DNA of 64,000 nucleotides from Aricia agestis (Eukaryota; Arthropoda; Insecta; Lepidoptera; Lycaenidae): positions 31,291,001 through 31,355,000 of the forward strand of contig NC_056428.1 of NCBI RefSeq assembly GCF_905147365.1. The letters run 5' to 3'. Made by a program: the position numbers and the translations under genes. This document shows positions 11,031-22,145 of this stretch, one piece after another. Below the pieces are notes generated by a model, which ran no database searches, was not told the DNA's origin, and saw only the letters and a list, made by a program, of their open reading frames with translations. Each line of letters starts with the position of its first letter. Position 1 is the stretch's first letter.

Positions 11031-11390
11031 CGCCTCCGTGGTCCAGTGGTTAATAGCGTGGCTTGACTGGGAGGTCGTGGGTTCGATTCCCGCGTTGGGA
11101 ACATGTTATTTCCAAGTTTGGTTAGGACAATGCAGGCTGATCACCTAATTTTCTGACAAGTAAGATGATCCATGCGTCGGATGGGCATGTAAAAAGTCGG
11201 TCCTGGGCCTGATCTCTCGCCAGTCGTGTCGGTCTACCACTGGGTTATGAGAGTAAAGAAATAGAGAGTGCTCTTGTGTACTGCGCACACACTTGGGCAC
11301 TATACAATTACTCCTGCGTACCTGGCCTGGTTTCAATAAAACCGGCCACCATCACTGAAACCGGTGTGGGGGGTATTATTATTATTATTA
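11031..11390 (+). mobile_element. tRNA-derived SINE, copy 1
   Basis: The head carries Pol III promoter boxes: an A-box-like TGGTCCAGTGG near 11038 and a B-box GGTTCGATTCC near 11080. The body is a tRNA-unrelated region shared at high identity with 36274-36628, and the tail is (ATT)n at 11374-11390. Flanks AGACATATA (left) and AGACATGATA (right) look like a worn target duplication. It encodes no protein and would depend on a LINE. Confidence 0.9.
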
Positions 11391-11502
11391 GACATGATAT
11401 TATGTACAGAACTACAGACGAAAGACAAATTGGAGACTTTTTAATATCCTCAAGGAGATTTAAGACCTTCAAAGATATTGCAATATTAAGAACAGAGTCT
11501 TA

Positions 11503-11552
11503 GGGCCTGTTTCACCACTTCCTGATATAAGGTTAAGGGGTGAAACAAGCCC
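11503..11552. repeat. 50-bp hairpin
   Basis: GGGCCTGTTTCACC and inverted GGTGAAACAAGCCC, each flanked outside by TTA. A miniature TTA(A)-type element is likely. Confidence 0.5.
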
Positions 11553-11934
11553 TTAGATTCAATAAGTTATGAAATAAACATTGCAGGAGACGATTTTTCT
11601 GTTTCCAAACCTTACAGGTCGTTTCTTGCAGCAATTTTGCTAACTTGAACGCAACCGGGAATGGAACCTGTATCTTTACTATATCGAGAGAATTCGCAAA
11701 AAGATTTGTTGGTTAACAATAAATATGGGCTTTGGCAATGGGATTTGAATAAGGTTGACTTAGGTGTACATGTCTAAATTAATTCGACCCACACAAAGGC
11801 TTGCGTTGAGACTGAGAGTCCTGAATGAGTAAACAAGCGTGTAGAGGGGTCGTTCCAAGCAAACACTTAAGGTAGAGGTGCCTTAACTATATCTCTATTA
11901 AAAAACAGAGCGCCCGGCTACCTTTAAGGTACAA

Positions 11935-12037
11935 GTTTTTTTATGTAATAAGGGGGCAAACGAGCAAACGGGTCACCTGATGGAAAGCAATTTCCGTCGC
12001 CCATGGACACTCGCAACATCAAAAGAGCTCAGTGTAT
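11935..12037. mobile_element. GGGTAGGGA-type element, 5' fragment
   Basis: TTTTTTTATGTAATAAGGGG to ACATCAAAAGAGCT; the rest is missing. A still shorter scrap lies at 24285-24320. Confidence 0.65.
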
Positions 12038-12519
12038 TCATAATGCATGAATTGGTAATCTATAGAATATGATTTAGCTATCGTAATTCGTAAGGCATGG
12101 ATATCTCTTTTTTACTACCCGACTGCCAGGAGGGTTATGTTTTTAGCGCGTATCTTGTATCATATTGTATGTTTGTAATATTCTTTATTACCTCGTATCT
12201 TCAGAAACGCTAAGTGGATTTTCACATCGAGGTATCGTTAGATTTGTCTTAATAGCCAGTGTTCTTAGATAGGTGATATTAAAAAAATGGCGGATTTTAG
12301 ACGATATAGTGTAAGGTAAAAAAAATCTACCATGCATATCGAGTATGGTATCAAAATGAAGGATTTTAAACACTGATTCTAAATATATAACTTTTAGTTT
12401 TAAAATTAAATAGAGCGATAAATAATATTAAAAAAAACCCTTAAACTGATTATCGAAATGATTAGATGACTACAAACTAAAAAGTCGCCAATAAAATAAA
12501 TTACATAATTCAAAAATAA

Positions 12520-12810
12520 AAAAACCCGACTGCAAAATAATTTTAACTAAAAAGACCGAAACAAGACCTAATTCTGCCGGAGGCGTCTAATCCATGTTTT
12601 ATTGATTCATATCATTAATCTCTTTCTTAGGACTGCATATTTTTGTCGTCCACTTTCTTTTTCTACATTCTTCGATGTAGTCTTCTATTCATCTTGGCAT
12701 GAAACTCGTAAGCGAGAGTCGTATCAATTAAAACATGGATTAGACGCCTCCGGCAGAATAAGGTCTTGTTTCGGTCTTTTTAGTTAAAATTGTTTTGCAG
12801 TCGGGTTTTT
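12520..12810. mobile_element. Foldback MITE with about 85-bp arms
   Basis: The left arm contains CCCGACTGCAAAATAATTTT and GCCGGAGGCGTCTAATCCAT; the right arm is its near-perfect inverse ending GTTTTGCAGTCGGG. The unique centre is about 115 bp. The short frame inside is not a gene. Confidence 0.85.
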
Positions 12811-13049
12811 TGATTTTTAATTAATTTATTTTATTGCTCTTTTCTTTTGCGCTTGGTATTTTTATGTGGACAAAGGATGTTATTTTATAGCTGGTAACTT
12901 ATTTTGGTTATGACATTGTGAACAGATTGCATGTGCGCTGAATAATGCGGGGAACATGAGGTGAGGCTGGTACCAAATCTAATTGTGCGCTGTGGTAAAC
13001 GAAATAGAAGCCTAACATGGTTAACTTTGATTACATTTAATTATTATTA

Positions 13050-13252
13050 TCACTGGATGACGCCCGCAACTCCGTCGCGCCAAATTTCGTATATCGCGCG
13101 GGAACCGTGCATTTTTCCGAGATAAAAAGCATCTTATGTCCTTTTCCGGGACTCAAATCTCCACACCAAATTTCAGTGAAATCAGTTCAGTGGTTTTTGT
13201 GTAAAGATGTAACAGATAGACACACTATCGCATTTATAATATTAGTATGGAT
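13050..13252 (+). repeat. GACGCCCGCAACTCC-type repeat
   Basis: From GATGACGCCCGCAACTCCGT through CGCGCGGGAACCGT and CCTTTTCCGGGACTC to TTATAATATTAGTATGGAT. This is the reference full copy of the family in the window. Confidence 0.75.
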
Positions 13253-13854
13253 CATAAGCCTAAACTGTCCAACTGCTAGGCAAAGACTTCCGCCATTCGC
13301 AAAAGACTTAAGAGGATTCCACACCGCCCTTTTTTCCATACAAACGTTGTCCCCTGTTTCCTCCCTGGATAATGCTAGTAGAGTTATAATTTTTTTCCTG
13401 AATATCTATGGCCACTAATACAATGTCCCTATGTTTTCTTTTTTTTTCATAATTTAATTATTAAATAAGATATGAACGTTCAAAAACCCAAAAAAATGGC
13501 CAGATTTTCCACTGTGTTCAAACGTCCAGAAAACAGATTTGGCTAGATTATACAAAAAAAGCAAAACATAGGAACACAGCTCAAGCCTTTTTTTAATCTT
13601 TAATGAAAAAAGTACTTAAATCGGTTAAGTTTTGGAGAAGGAATCAGGGGACAACGAATCGTTGATTTTCTGGATTTTCTGCAGTTGTCTCTATCGCGTT
13701 CTGCGGTATAGGCTTGAGGTAAGGGAGACAGCTATAGATATTACACGTACTTTTTTTCATTTCTCTAGCCGCTGTTGTATCCTCTTAAATAATTATTATT
13801 ACATTAGTTATATTTTGTTTACTAATGTAAGAAAAATTGTTACTAATAAATAAC

Positions 13855-13909
13855 TAATACTTATGGATGGATGTATAGTGTCCGAAATAAATGATTATTA
13901 TTATTATTA
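13855..13909 (+). mobile_element. Retroelement 3' end with AATAAA and (ATT)n
   Basis: A short fragment with the signal AATAAA at 13886-13891 followed by (ATT)n to 13909, the same tail type as the SINEs and LINE fragment in this window. Confidence 0.45.
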
Positions 13910-14033
13910 ATGCAATAAAACTAAGTCATAATTTAGGATATTATGTATATTGTATGTGTCCGTTATAATTGAATTCCCTGTGAATGTTGCAGCGTTAAAA
14001 GTGTTACTTTGTTTTTATAATACCTAGCTATTT

Positions 14034-14165
14034 GACCGAGCTTTGCTCGGTATTCGATAAAACACGAGTAAAATGTCATTTTCTAAAAATGATTCCTAGC
14101 TAGATCAATTGATCGCCCCCGAAACGCCCTATATACTAAATTTCATAAAAATCGTTGGAGCCGTG
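14034..14165 (+). repeat. GACCGAGCTTTGC-type interspersed repeat
   Basis: It begins TTGACCGAGCTTTGCTCGGT and ends AAAATCGTTGGAGCCG. The inverted relative is 30301-30445, which directly follows the half mariner-like MITE. Confidence 0.7.
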
Positions 14166-14175
14166 TGGCTGTTTT

Positions 14176-14372
14176 TAAATGCTCAGAACGCGTCATGGCT
14201 TTACTCGATTACCACAACGCGTTGTGGTCGAATAGCACGTCAACCACGACACGAATTTCGCTTTGTGGTATTTCTGTGATTACCAGAACGCGTCGTGGCC
14301 GTTTTCACTAGGGCCACGACGCGAAATTAGCGTCGTGGCCGTTTCACTATTACCACAACGCGTTCTGAGCCA
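14176..14372. repeat. Cluster of ACGCG palindromes
   Basis: Repeated CCACAACGCG, CCACGACGCG and their inverses, such as CCACAACGCGTTGTGG, lie between outer arms TGCTCAGAACGCG and CGCGTTCTGAGCC. It resembles a decayed stack of small hairpins. Confidence 0.6.
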
Positions 14373-14436
14373 TTTTTTCGCTCACTGAGCGTTTTCGGTC
14401 TTTGAGCGTAACATATATACAAGAATTGCTTGTTTA

Positions 14437-14577
14437 TGGCGCATTTTTACTGGTCGATAGGGCCCGCATACGGGGTGCGGGAGATCATGCCACGACCAAT
14501 AGACATGCGCCATTCGTTGTCATAGACTCCCCGTATGCTGTATACCGTACGAGTTAACGACTAATGAAAATGCGCCC
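14437..14577. mobile_element. Small MITE
   Basis: GGCGCATTTTTACTGGTCG at the left and CGACTAATGAAAATGCGCC at the right form an inverted pair. The target duplication is unclear. Confidence 0.5.
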
Positions 14578-14579
14578 TT

Positions 14580-15590
14580 AAAGATAAAAAGTCAAAAGAA
14601 AAGATAAGAAGTCAAAAGTGACTCTATTAGCACTGTTACTTCCGTAGTGAATTTTATATAATATAAGGTAAACATAATATTTCATATTATACAACACACC
14701 AAATGGTACTTTTGTTACAATCTGTATAATATAGATATTATATTAATGAAGACAATATTAACGTAGACATTTAAATTGCTCCAAAAGTACAACAAAATAT
14801 CTAAGTAATTAAGATAAGGCTTCGCGAAAATCATATTTTTCTTTTAATTATTAAAGTCTTGTTTATTAGTAAATAATCTAACAGGGCTTTTGTCATATTT
14901 CACGTTTCACCTACTTGTTATTAATAAAAGGCGATAAAAACATGGATTATCTCCTCAAAAGGGATGAACAAAAATCGTTGTTACTCTTTTTCGCTTGCGT
15001 TCTAAGTAGGTATAAAGTATTGTTACTTTCAGTAATATTACTGTGATCAGTGTTGTGAGCGAAAACTTAATGAAATATTAAAGCAGACATCACTTTAATT
15101 AATATCCACTCCGATGAAGATGAGTTCTTTGCATTATGTATACGAATATATTTAGCAATGGCGGATTTCGTAACGAAATCTGTCCGCTTTCAAAGTTCAG
15201 TGTTAACGAATCACGGTCACGCTCATATAATATTCCTTTGCTTGTTTGGACCTTACTCCTAGAAATTATTAAAGCTTAGATTAACATCATATTATTGTTA
15301 TTAAAAACTAGCGGTCCCGACGGGTGTCATCCCGTCATTACTATGAAGATAAAAAAATATACTTACTTAATATAAGCAAAGAACTTTTTGAAAAAAAAAA
15401 GCTTTTGCTTAAATACTCTAAAAAAACTTCTTCAAAATTTAGCTATTGAGTTAGAACCTCAATATAATTCATTATTATACGATTTGCATGATAATAAAAG
15501 CTTGTCGCGTGATTTTTGAGTAAACTATGTAGTATCAATTTAACAGAGTACATTGATATTATAATAAAATTAAAATAAAATAAATAATAA
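14580..15590. other. Unannotated stretch
   Basis: AT-rich with no convincing gene. A piece with ATAATAAAAGCTTGTCGCG near 15488 matches part of the TTAA element at 3.8-4.0 kb. Confidence 0.5.
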
Positions 15591-15699
15591 AATAAATCCC
15601 ATACAAAAAAACACTATTTTTTCCCTACTTTAGCTCTATAATGGTACGGAACCCTCTGTCCGCGAGTCCGTTTCGCACTTGGCTGATTTTATTTTAAAT

Positions 15700-15800
15700 T
15701 GTATGCTTTGGCTTTTTCAAAATATTATTAATAATATAATTTAATTATTAATAATATTTTTTCAAAATATTATTAATAATTAATATTAATAATTGTTTGA
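15700..15800. repeat. AT-only palindromic stretch
   Basis: ATATTATTAATAAT-type motifs recur in both orientations. Low complexity. Confidence 0.5.
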
Positions 15801-15910
15801 TTTAATCTAGTTGCCAACAATAATCGACATAAAAATGTAAAGTAAATAGAGATATCAATTTATGTCATAATATTATTACACTTTTCGGGCTTTTCAAGAC
15901 CCCTGGGCCT

Positions 15911-16071
15911 GTAGACAAGTGGCAAAGCGCTAACGCTAATGCTAACGGTAGCGCTACAAAATGTATGCGATTTGACAATAATTAAGTCATCGCTTCGCTA
16001 GCGAATACTAATGTCAAATCCATACATTTTGTAGCGCTAGCGTTAGCGTTAGCGCTTTGCCACTTGTCTAC
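15911..16071. mobile_element. 161-bp foldback MITE
   Basis: Arms of about 65 bp run from GTAGACAAGTGGCAAAGCGC to GCGCTTTGCCACTTGTCTAC, with the GCTAACGCTA type repeat in each. The loop is about 35 bp. Confidence 0.85.
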
Positions 16072-16186
16072 GGGGGCTGGTGACCGAGCGACGGGACGGC
16101 GTAATTTTATTTTTAAAATGCGACCAACCGAGGTTTAAGCTGCGAGACGATTTGGAGATTTTTCGCGTCCCGGTAAAGGTGTATAA

Positions 16187-16398
16187 CAATGGTCCCCAAA
16201 CACAAATATACAAACATGTTTTAGTCTGGGTTGAAAAATCATGTTCTTCAAAATTAACAATTTTAAAGTCGAAAATTCCACGGCTTTCACGACGACTTTA
16301 CATTTTTTTTACCGGTGGGTGTGAATTTCCAAATGGTATCACGCGGGCCACAAATAAAGTACGCACGCGGCCCGCGGGCCGCAGGTTGGGGATAGCTG
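16187..16398. mobile_element. hAT-type MITE, degraded
   Basis: The left end CAATGGTCCCCAAA and the right end, read inward, CAGCTATCCCCAACC with GC-rich CGGCCCGCGGGCC resemble the common hAT terminus CAGTGGTCCCCAA. Flanking 8-mers GTGTATAA and GTCTATAG match at 6 of 8. Confidence 0.6.
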
Positions 16399-16802
16399 GT
16401 CTATAGAATAGCTGTTTTTAACGGAATTTATGGTAAACAAATATTTGCGCAAGAAGTAGTGGGAAACATGAAAATATTTTACTGACTTAGAGAATTCGAG
16501 GTCTATACTTCCTAGCTAATAAAGAATGTTTATACTGCGGTTATTCCACAGACATAGATCAATACGTTGTTGACGATTCAACGTTGTTTTCTGCTACTTG
16601 GCATTTTAAAAAGTCGCTTGACCGACGGATCTGTATTGGAGTCATCTTGTTCTGTAAATGGTTTTTATTAACCTGGGTTAAATTAACATTGCAATGTCAA
16701 GAGGAGTGGAGGACGAGGATACTATGCATTTTTAATTAATGAGCCATTCGAAGGAACAGGCAGCTAAAAACCGCGGGCGCCGAGTCTGTACCTAAATTCT
16801 AG

Positions 16803-17217
16803 TGTAGTAAATAAACTCTGTTCCGTTTAGAATAACTTATAGTATAGAAATTTCCCACGGTTGTTTACTTGATTACGTGAATCGGGAAATTTCTGGAATT
16901 CGTCTCGCCATATAAAAAGAGCCGCAGGCAGGCCCGGCAAGTCAGTTCGGTTCGAGCGATCATCAAGGCGATTTCCGAGTGACAACAAGTGATCAATAGT
17001 GAGTGAACCAGTGAAACCTTCGACTTGGCTACTACAGTGATAGTGCTACCTAGGACAGTGATAGTGCTTAGTGATTGGACCTAGTGATTAGTGTTTGGAC
17101 TTAGTGCTAAGTGTTGTGACCTAGTGTGTGCTTGTGTGACCTAGACTTAGTGAATAAAGTCTTCAAGAGAGTCACCAGGTCTTTCTCTCCAAATCCTTCG
17201 AACTCTAGCACGTAACA
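16803..17217 (+). mobile_element. Candidate solo LTR
   Basis: About 415 bp begin TGTAGT and end GTAACA. They contain a TATA box (TATAAAAAGA, 16911), an arthropod initiator TCAGT 31 bases later (16942), an AGTG-rich degenerate stretch and AATAAA at 17153, in the order of an LTR promoter, R region and poly-A signal. A perfect inverted pair GAAATTTCCC/GGGAAATTTC (16851-16892) lies upstream of the TATA box. No clear target duplication, primer-binding site or internal coding region was seen. A promoter with a first exon is an alternative. Confidence 0.5.
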
Positions 17218-17253
17218 ATATTAATTAAATAAAAAAAACATATTTAATAAGCC

Positions 17254-17540
17254 GGATGTAAGAAAACTAAGGGATAATACTTTAGGGTGTGTATGGGTAT
17301 CCCATTTGAGTTCGCTGTAAAAGTATGAGCGCTGAAGGCGTTAAAAGTTAAAACTTGAAGAGAAAGATAAACTTTTTTTACTTTTGTATGGGAAAATTGA
17401 TGTCGCTCGAATGCTCAAGCATATAAATCACAAAAAATATATTTCAGCACTGCTGCTTCCACAGTGAACTCTATACCATAAGGGACACATCCAAATCTTA
17501 AAGTATCATCATTCATCACTTAGTTTTGTTACACCCTGTA
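17254..17540. mobile_element. Mariner-like MITE, diverged copy
   Basis: It contains GGATAATACTTTAGGGTGTG on the left and ends TTTTGTTACACCCTGTA on the right, as in 38904-39165. The left terminus is eroded. Confidence 0.7.
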
Positions 17541-17600
17541 TACGGTCGACTTGAGAAACCTTTTGGAAGTCGGAAGTGCATCACAATTCACAACGCCTCT

Positions 17601-18224
17601 CATGGGCGTAGCCAGCCTTGGGCTCATGGTGGGGCAGCAGTCAACCGGGGTAGGTTGACTGCTGCCCCACCACCAAAGGTATTTTTTTTGTAACTTGAGC
17701 CGTTTGAGCTCTGCGCCTATGCCAATTTGTGAATCTGTTTCAGGTACATAAAATAAACAATTACACACAGGTTCGATATTACAGTTTAATTTATGTATAT
17801 TCGGTGTTATGAATTACACGTTCTATTAAATGTAATACTTATACAGTCATTCTACGGTAATACGGCTCGCTTTCAAAAGACCGCCGCGCGCCACGATGCG
17901 CGTGTAAATCTGCGCGCTTTTTGTTTTGATCACACTTCTTTTCATGTCGACAAATTTTTTTGTGTTACAACTTTCTTATGCCCGGGCCGCACCTGCGTAG
18001 TGCTTCGTGCTTAAAACGATACCATTGAACGATCTGCGTGTATCGTCCAATGGTATCGTCTCGTAGCACGAAGTTTCGTACGATAGACGCATGTGCGGCC
18101 GTGGCATTATGGATATTAAGTAGTTGAAATTTTTTTTTTTGTTTTGTTAGACACCTTATAAGTTATAGGTCAGAGCCAGGGTGGGGCAAGCGCCCCAGCT
18201 TGTCCCAGTGTGGCTACGCCCATG
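17601..18224. mobile_element. hAT-like non-autonomous element
   Basis: A 624-bp element with a perfect 14-bp terminal inverted repeat CATGGGCGTAGCCA. Flanking 8-mers ACGCCTCT (17593-17600) and AAGCCTCT (18225-18232) match at 7 of 8, the size made by hAT transposases. Two smaller hairpins are nested inside: 17629-17674 and 17975-18112. Confidence 0.8.
17975..18112. repeat. Foldback element inside the hAT-like element
   Basis: Imperfect arms of about 55 bp (GGCCGCACCTGCG on the left, inverted CGCATGTGCGGCC on the right) meet around the palindromic ATACCATTGAACGATC region. No coding content. Confidence 0.65.
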
Positions 18225-18234
18225 AAGCCTCTCG

Positions 18235-18940
18235 ACGTTTCAATACGAATTGGCCCTAAGATAGCAATTACACCCATATCATAATTATTTGAATACTTTT
18301 ATAGTTAATCGGTCTCAGCCAGACATCTTATATGAATTAATGGCTAATCATGAATAAACCACATTGTGGTTCTTGACAGCATTGCGCACAGTACAGAAGC
18401 CTATACTCCGGTATACCGATTCTACTATTCCAAAGAAATATTATTTATTTCTATTTTTTTATTATTCTATGTCAAACAAACGATGATATACGAGGGATGA
18501 GGAAATTTTTTGATGATTGATAGGAAACGGTCAACGGACTGGATCCAACAAGGAGTACGAGTGCTTTAATTATGCATTAATGTTGCATAAAATTATAAAA
18601 CTATAATATTCGGGGAAATATTTTTCTGACCATAAAAAGACATAGAAAAAATCCTTTTCATTAATACTCAATGTGGTTGTGTTTTGGTGGTGGATGGTGG
18701 GTTCACATATATTTTTCCTCGGAATATCTTTGAACCGAGACCTAAGTAAAATTGCCAACGCCAATTAAAAACCGCGGGCGTAGGACCCTCGTAGTCGGAC
18801 TCAATCTTTATGAATTAGTCTTAATTAAACTTCGAAGTGAAGCAATGGTTAAAAATTAATTTTAATGTGAGGGGAGTTCAATTATTCGAGATTGGGAACA
18901 TTAAAATGAAATCTGGCTGGAGGTCCACGGCTCATGCGCG
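18235..18940. other. Unannotated stretch
   Basis: No gene or clear repeat. AAAAACCGCGGGCG near 18767 recurs near 16767 before the candidate LTR. Confidence 0.5.
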
Positions 18941-18948
18941 AAGCAACA

Positions 18949-19072
18949 TATAAATCGGAAGGACGGGCGAGTCCGCCTCATTCGCGCGCTTACCGTCCGC
19001 CTGCTCGGACGTATTATCGGTGTTCCGAAGTTGAGCTGCGAGCGATCGTGTCTCCTCTGTGAACATTGACGG
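18949..19072 (+). promoter_or_regulatory. Candidate core promoter and first exon
   Basis: TATAAAT at 18949-18955 is followed 29 bases later by TCATT (18978), close to the arthropod initiator. A more GC-rich stretch ends at a donor-like GGTAGGT near 19070. No coding sequence follows. It could be a noncoding first exon, an LTR fragment or chance. Confidence 0.25.
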
Positions 19073-19624
19073 TAGGTGTAAAATTGAGATTTTTCTTGCT
19101 TGATTTTTATTGTTGTTTATTTTTGGTTCTTTATTAAGTACATACTGTATGACCATAATGTTTTCAAATTTTTTATTTGATTTTTAGTTATTGTGATGTA
19201 ATTATTTTATTATTCTTTTTTTTTATTATTTCTTGTATATTCTTTTGTATTAAAAAAATACACACCAATATTAATTTGTTTTTTTTTGTTCAAGTTTCCC
19301 TTTATATTTTTCTCCTTTTTTGCAACACTTTTTTTAGCACGAAATATTGTAATAATGATGTACATTGCTCCTATTATTATCAATGGACATAGAAATGTGA
19401 ACAAAACTTTTCTCTTAATAAAGTTAAAAAAAAGCTTTGAAAATGTCAGTATTGGAAAGGGTATTTTAAATGTACCTACAGCTAGGTATCTTTCTGCAAC
19501 TAGGTTCTATTAGATATTTTGTTATTTTATCCTTCCATGTAGTTTTATGGTGGCATCATAAACATTTACATAAAAGAACACGATATTTTGTGCACCGTGC
19601 AGCAGATATATTTAGATACGTTTT

Positions 19625-20885
19625 TTGGGGTTCCGTACCCAAAGGATAAAAACGGTACCCTATTACTAAGACTTCAATGTCTGTCCGTCAGTTCCTCTGT
19701 CTGTCAGTCTCGAGGCTGTATCACAAGAACTACTATAATATAATAGCAAGACTCCTGATTTTTTTTAAAACAAGCTAAAATTCTGAATATTTAAGGGCTC
19801 CCTTTTGCTCGATCATTTATCAATACGGCAACAGGTAGGCACTTAACCCTCGGTTGGTCGCACTGAAATAACGCCGTTGGTTGAAAGCCCGAAAATTAAA
19901 TGACATAAAAATGGCATAAATTTATATACTTCTTAACTTTTTTCTGTAAATTATTGTTATATATTTCAATATTAATCAGTTTTAATAAAAAAATAATTCT
20001 ATTTTGAATACTTAAAACCAAAACTCACAATTTATAAATAGAAGTAAAAAAAATCAAGTGGAAACCGTAATAATGGAAAATTAAAAAAAAATCAACAATT
20101 TTAAAACTGTAGTAAAACGTGTAGATAACTGAAATAACAGTTAAATTTCCCAAACTTAGATAGGAATTTAAAAAGCTAAGTCCAAATAACATAATTGATA
20201 ATATTATAAACTATTGAATATTAAAGATTGACAAATTTTCAGCACCAAAACCTTATAAGTATATTTTATACATTTTCCTGTTCTAATACTTTAAAAGTAT
20301 GATAAATGTACTGACAATTAATTGCTAATAGTCTACATAGCAAAATACTCGTTTCTGGAAAAGTGCGTCTAAATCTTCTATATAAAACAAAAATATTAAA
20401 GAACCAACACACGAACATTTTCATTGATTTATTTTAAAATACAGGGAAAATCACAAAAGAAATCCATTTCGGTGTGAAAATTGTACGACAATATCAAATC
20501 AAATTTAGTTAACGGCTGGTCACCTGGTCACCTGGTCACACACAATACATGCATGCGAGCTAAAATTAGTGGCAATTATATCGAAATATAATTCTTTTAG
20601 AAAGCTATCTAAAGAACGGAGTTGCTACGACTCATTTAAATAATTTAGTTTTTTCTCGTTTTCGCAAACTCCGGGCTTTTAAAGACCCCACGCGACCAAC
20701 CGAGGGTTAAAATATTGAGGCACTTGAAATAAAATCCTCAATTTTAGAGGTATTTTCACTTTAATAGTAAATAATAAAATTTAAATAAAATTAATAATTC
20801 CCATTAAAAAAACAATGTTTTGCCTATTTTTTCCTGTATAAGGGTATGGTGCGAGTCCAACAGCTTAAACTTGGCCGATTTTTTG
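19625..20885 (+). repeat. GGTTCCGTACCC-type repeat split by the piggyBac-like element
   Basis: Left part 19625-19846 (GGGGTTCCGTACCCAAAGG) and right part 20707-20885 (ending ACTTGGCCGATTTTTTGG) are one repeat interrupted by 19847-20706. Confidence 0.8.
19847..20706. mobile_element. piggyBac-like non-autonomous element
   Basis: An 860-bp element with perfect 15-bp ends CCCTCGGTTGGTCGC between TTAA at 19843-19846 and 20707-20710. CCC ends on TTAA are typical of piggyBac. There is no transposase. It interrupts a GGTTCCGTACCC-type repeat; the related copy near 47755-47775 keeps the empty site (GGCACTTAAAATTTTCAC). Confidence 0.9.
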
Positions 20886-20926
20886 GTTAAATAATATTAT
20901 ATATTTTTATCAAATACATATATATA

Positions 20927-21103
20927 TATAAAATTCTCGTGTCACAGTATTTGCCCGCGAACTCCTTCAAAACAGTTAACCGATTTTAATGAAATTTTGT
21001 ATGTACGTTCGTAAGGCCTGAGAATAGTTTTTTATCTTCTCTTTATATTGATGCCTACTAAAAATAAATTATTTGGCAAAACAACATTTACCGGGTCAGC
21101 TTG
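20927..21103 (+). repeat. AAATTCTCGTGTCAC-type repeat, diverged
   Basis: TATATAAAATTCTCGTGTCA at the start and AAACAACATTTACCGGGTCAG at the end; the centre differs from the 22.7-kb pair. Confidence 0.6.
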
Positions 21104-21308
21104 TGATATTTATAAGGAAAAACTTAAGGCTTCTGAGCTGTGTCTTTATAAAATCGAATTCGCTTGACACGTATACGCGAGTGGGCGCGTGCTAGAGTAT
21201 TATTTTGTTTTGCTAATACATCAAATTATGCACAGTATTTGTATCCGATTCGGAAAGTCTTTGTATCAAGATTCCAGATGATATTCTCTATCCATACTAG
21301 TATTATAA

Positions 21309-21480
21309 TATTAATAATAATAATAATAATGATTTATTTTCTCACCACAAGATTCAATTACATAATTAACTTAGACTATAATATAACAATCTTAGGTTGT
21401 TGTGGGAGACTGGTGCCTAAACTGGGCGTGAGCCTGTATTTCAGGACACCAGGCCTCAATCCCAAATATACACTTTACAC
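21309..21480 (-). mobile_element. Retroelement 3' tail, minus strand
   Basis: Read on the minus strand, the sequence ends in AATAAATC followed by (ATT)n, here seen as (TAA)n then GATTTATT at 21309-21338. It resembles the tails of the SINEs and of the insert at 43360. The 5' limit is uncertain. Confidence 0.5.
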
Positions 21481-21502
21481 AGTCTTGATGTACTGTAATG
21501 TA

Positions 21503-21685
21503 CTAATATTATAAATGCGCAAGTGCATTTATAACCTCTTCACGCTTAAGCCGTTGAACCGAATTTGCTAAAATTTGGCATGGAGATAATTTGAGTCCCG
21601 GGAAAGGAAATAAGATAGTTTTTATTAGTTTCTGTGCGATAAAAGAATTTTGGCGCAACGGAGTTGCGGACATCATCTAGTTACA
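21503..21685 (-). repeat. GACGCCCGCAACTCC-type repeat
   Basis: Minus-strand copy from ACTAATATTATAAATGCGCA to GGCGCAACGGAGTTGCGG. Confidence 0.7.
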
Positions 21686-21887
21686 AATAAAGACATAAGC
21701 AGCATAAAAAGTTAGTTGTCATTGCCTGTAATACGACTGTTCCAATGCGCCGGACATTCGGACAAACACAAGTAGACGTTGTACTCAGTATAAAATATTT
21801 TTTATTAATATAATAAAAATAATAACTCAGTTGAATGCACCGTTTTGGAAAGAAATTGAAAATTAATTGGTATGACAGACGGTCGGA

Positions 21888-22145
21888 CAGACAGAGTTAC
21901 AACTTACACGAGAGGGTCATAGCCAATTTTATCCAAAACTGCTCGACCGAATAAGTCGTGATTTGGTACACATAATTATGTAAATTGATGATTCGAACAC
22001 GGATGTGTAACGTAAATTATAAACTTGAAGGCCACTTTGGGGGGGGGGGGGGGGGGGGGGGAATGTAAATTAAAAAAAAAAAGAAGAAAATGACGCACAC
22101 CCCGGAGGGGGGGGGGGGGGAGGGTAAAAAAAAAAGAAGAAAATG
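21888..22145 (+). repeat. Repeat with long G runs
   Basis: From GACAGACAGAGTTACAAC through GTCATAGCCAATTTTATCC to a 23-base G run at 22039-22061 and a 14-base G run at 22107-22120, each followed by A-rich AAGAAGAAAATGA. The relative at 27264-27420 has only six G at that position; 29040-29090 shares the GACGCACACCCCGGAGGGG box. Confidence 0.8.

Noticed and set aside
11031..11105. A functional tRNA gene at the SINE heads (also 36274-36347)
   Set aside because: The acceptor stem does not close and a SINE body and (ATT)n tail follow.
13302..13790. Possible inverted-repeat element from AAGAGGATTCC to GTATCCTCTT
   Set aside because: Only about eight terminal bases match and no target duplication is visible.
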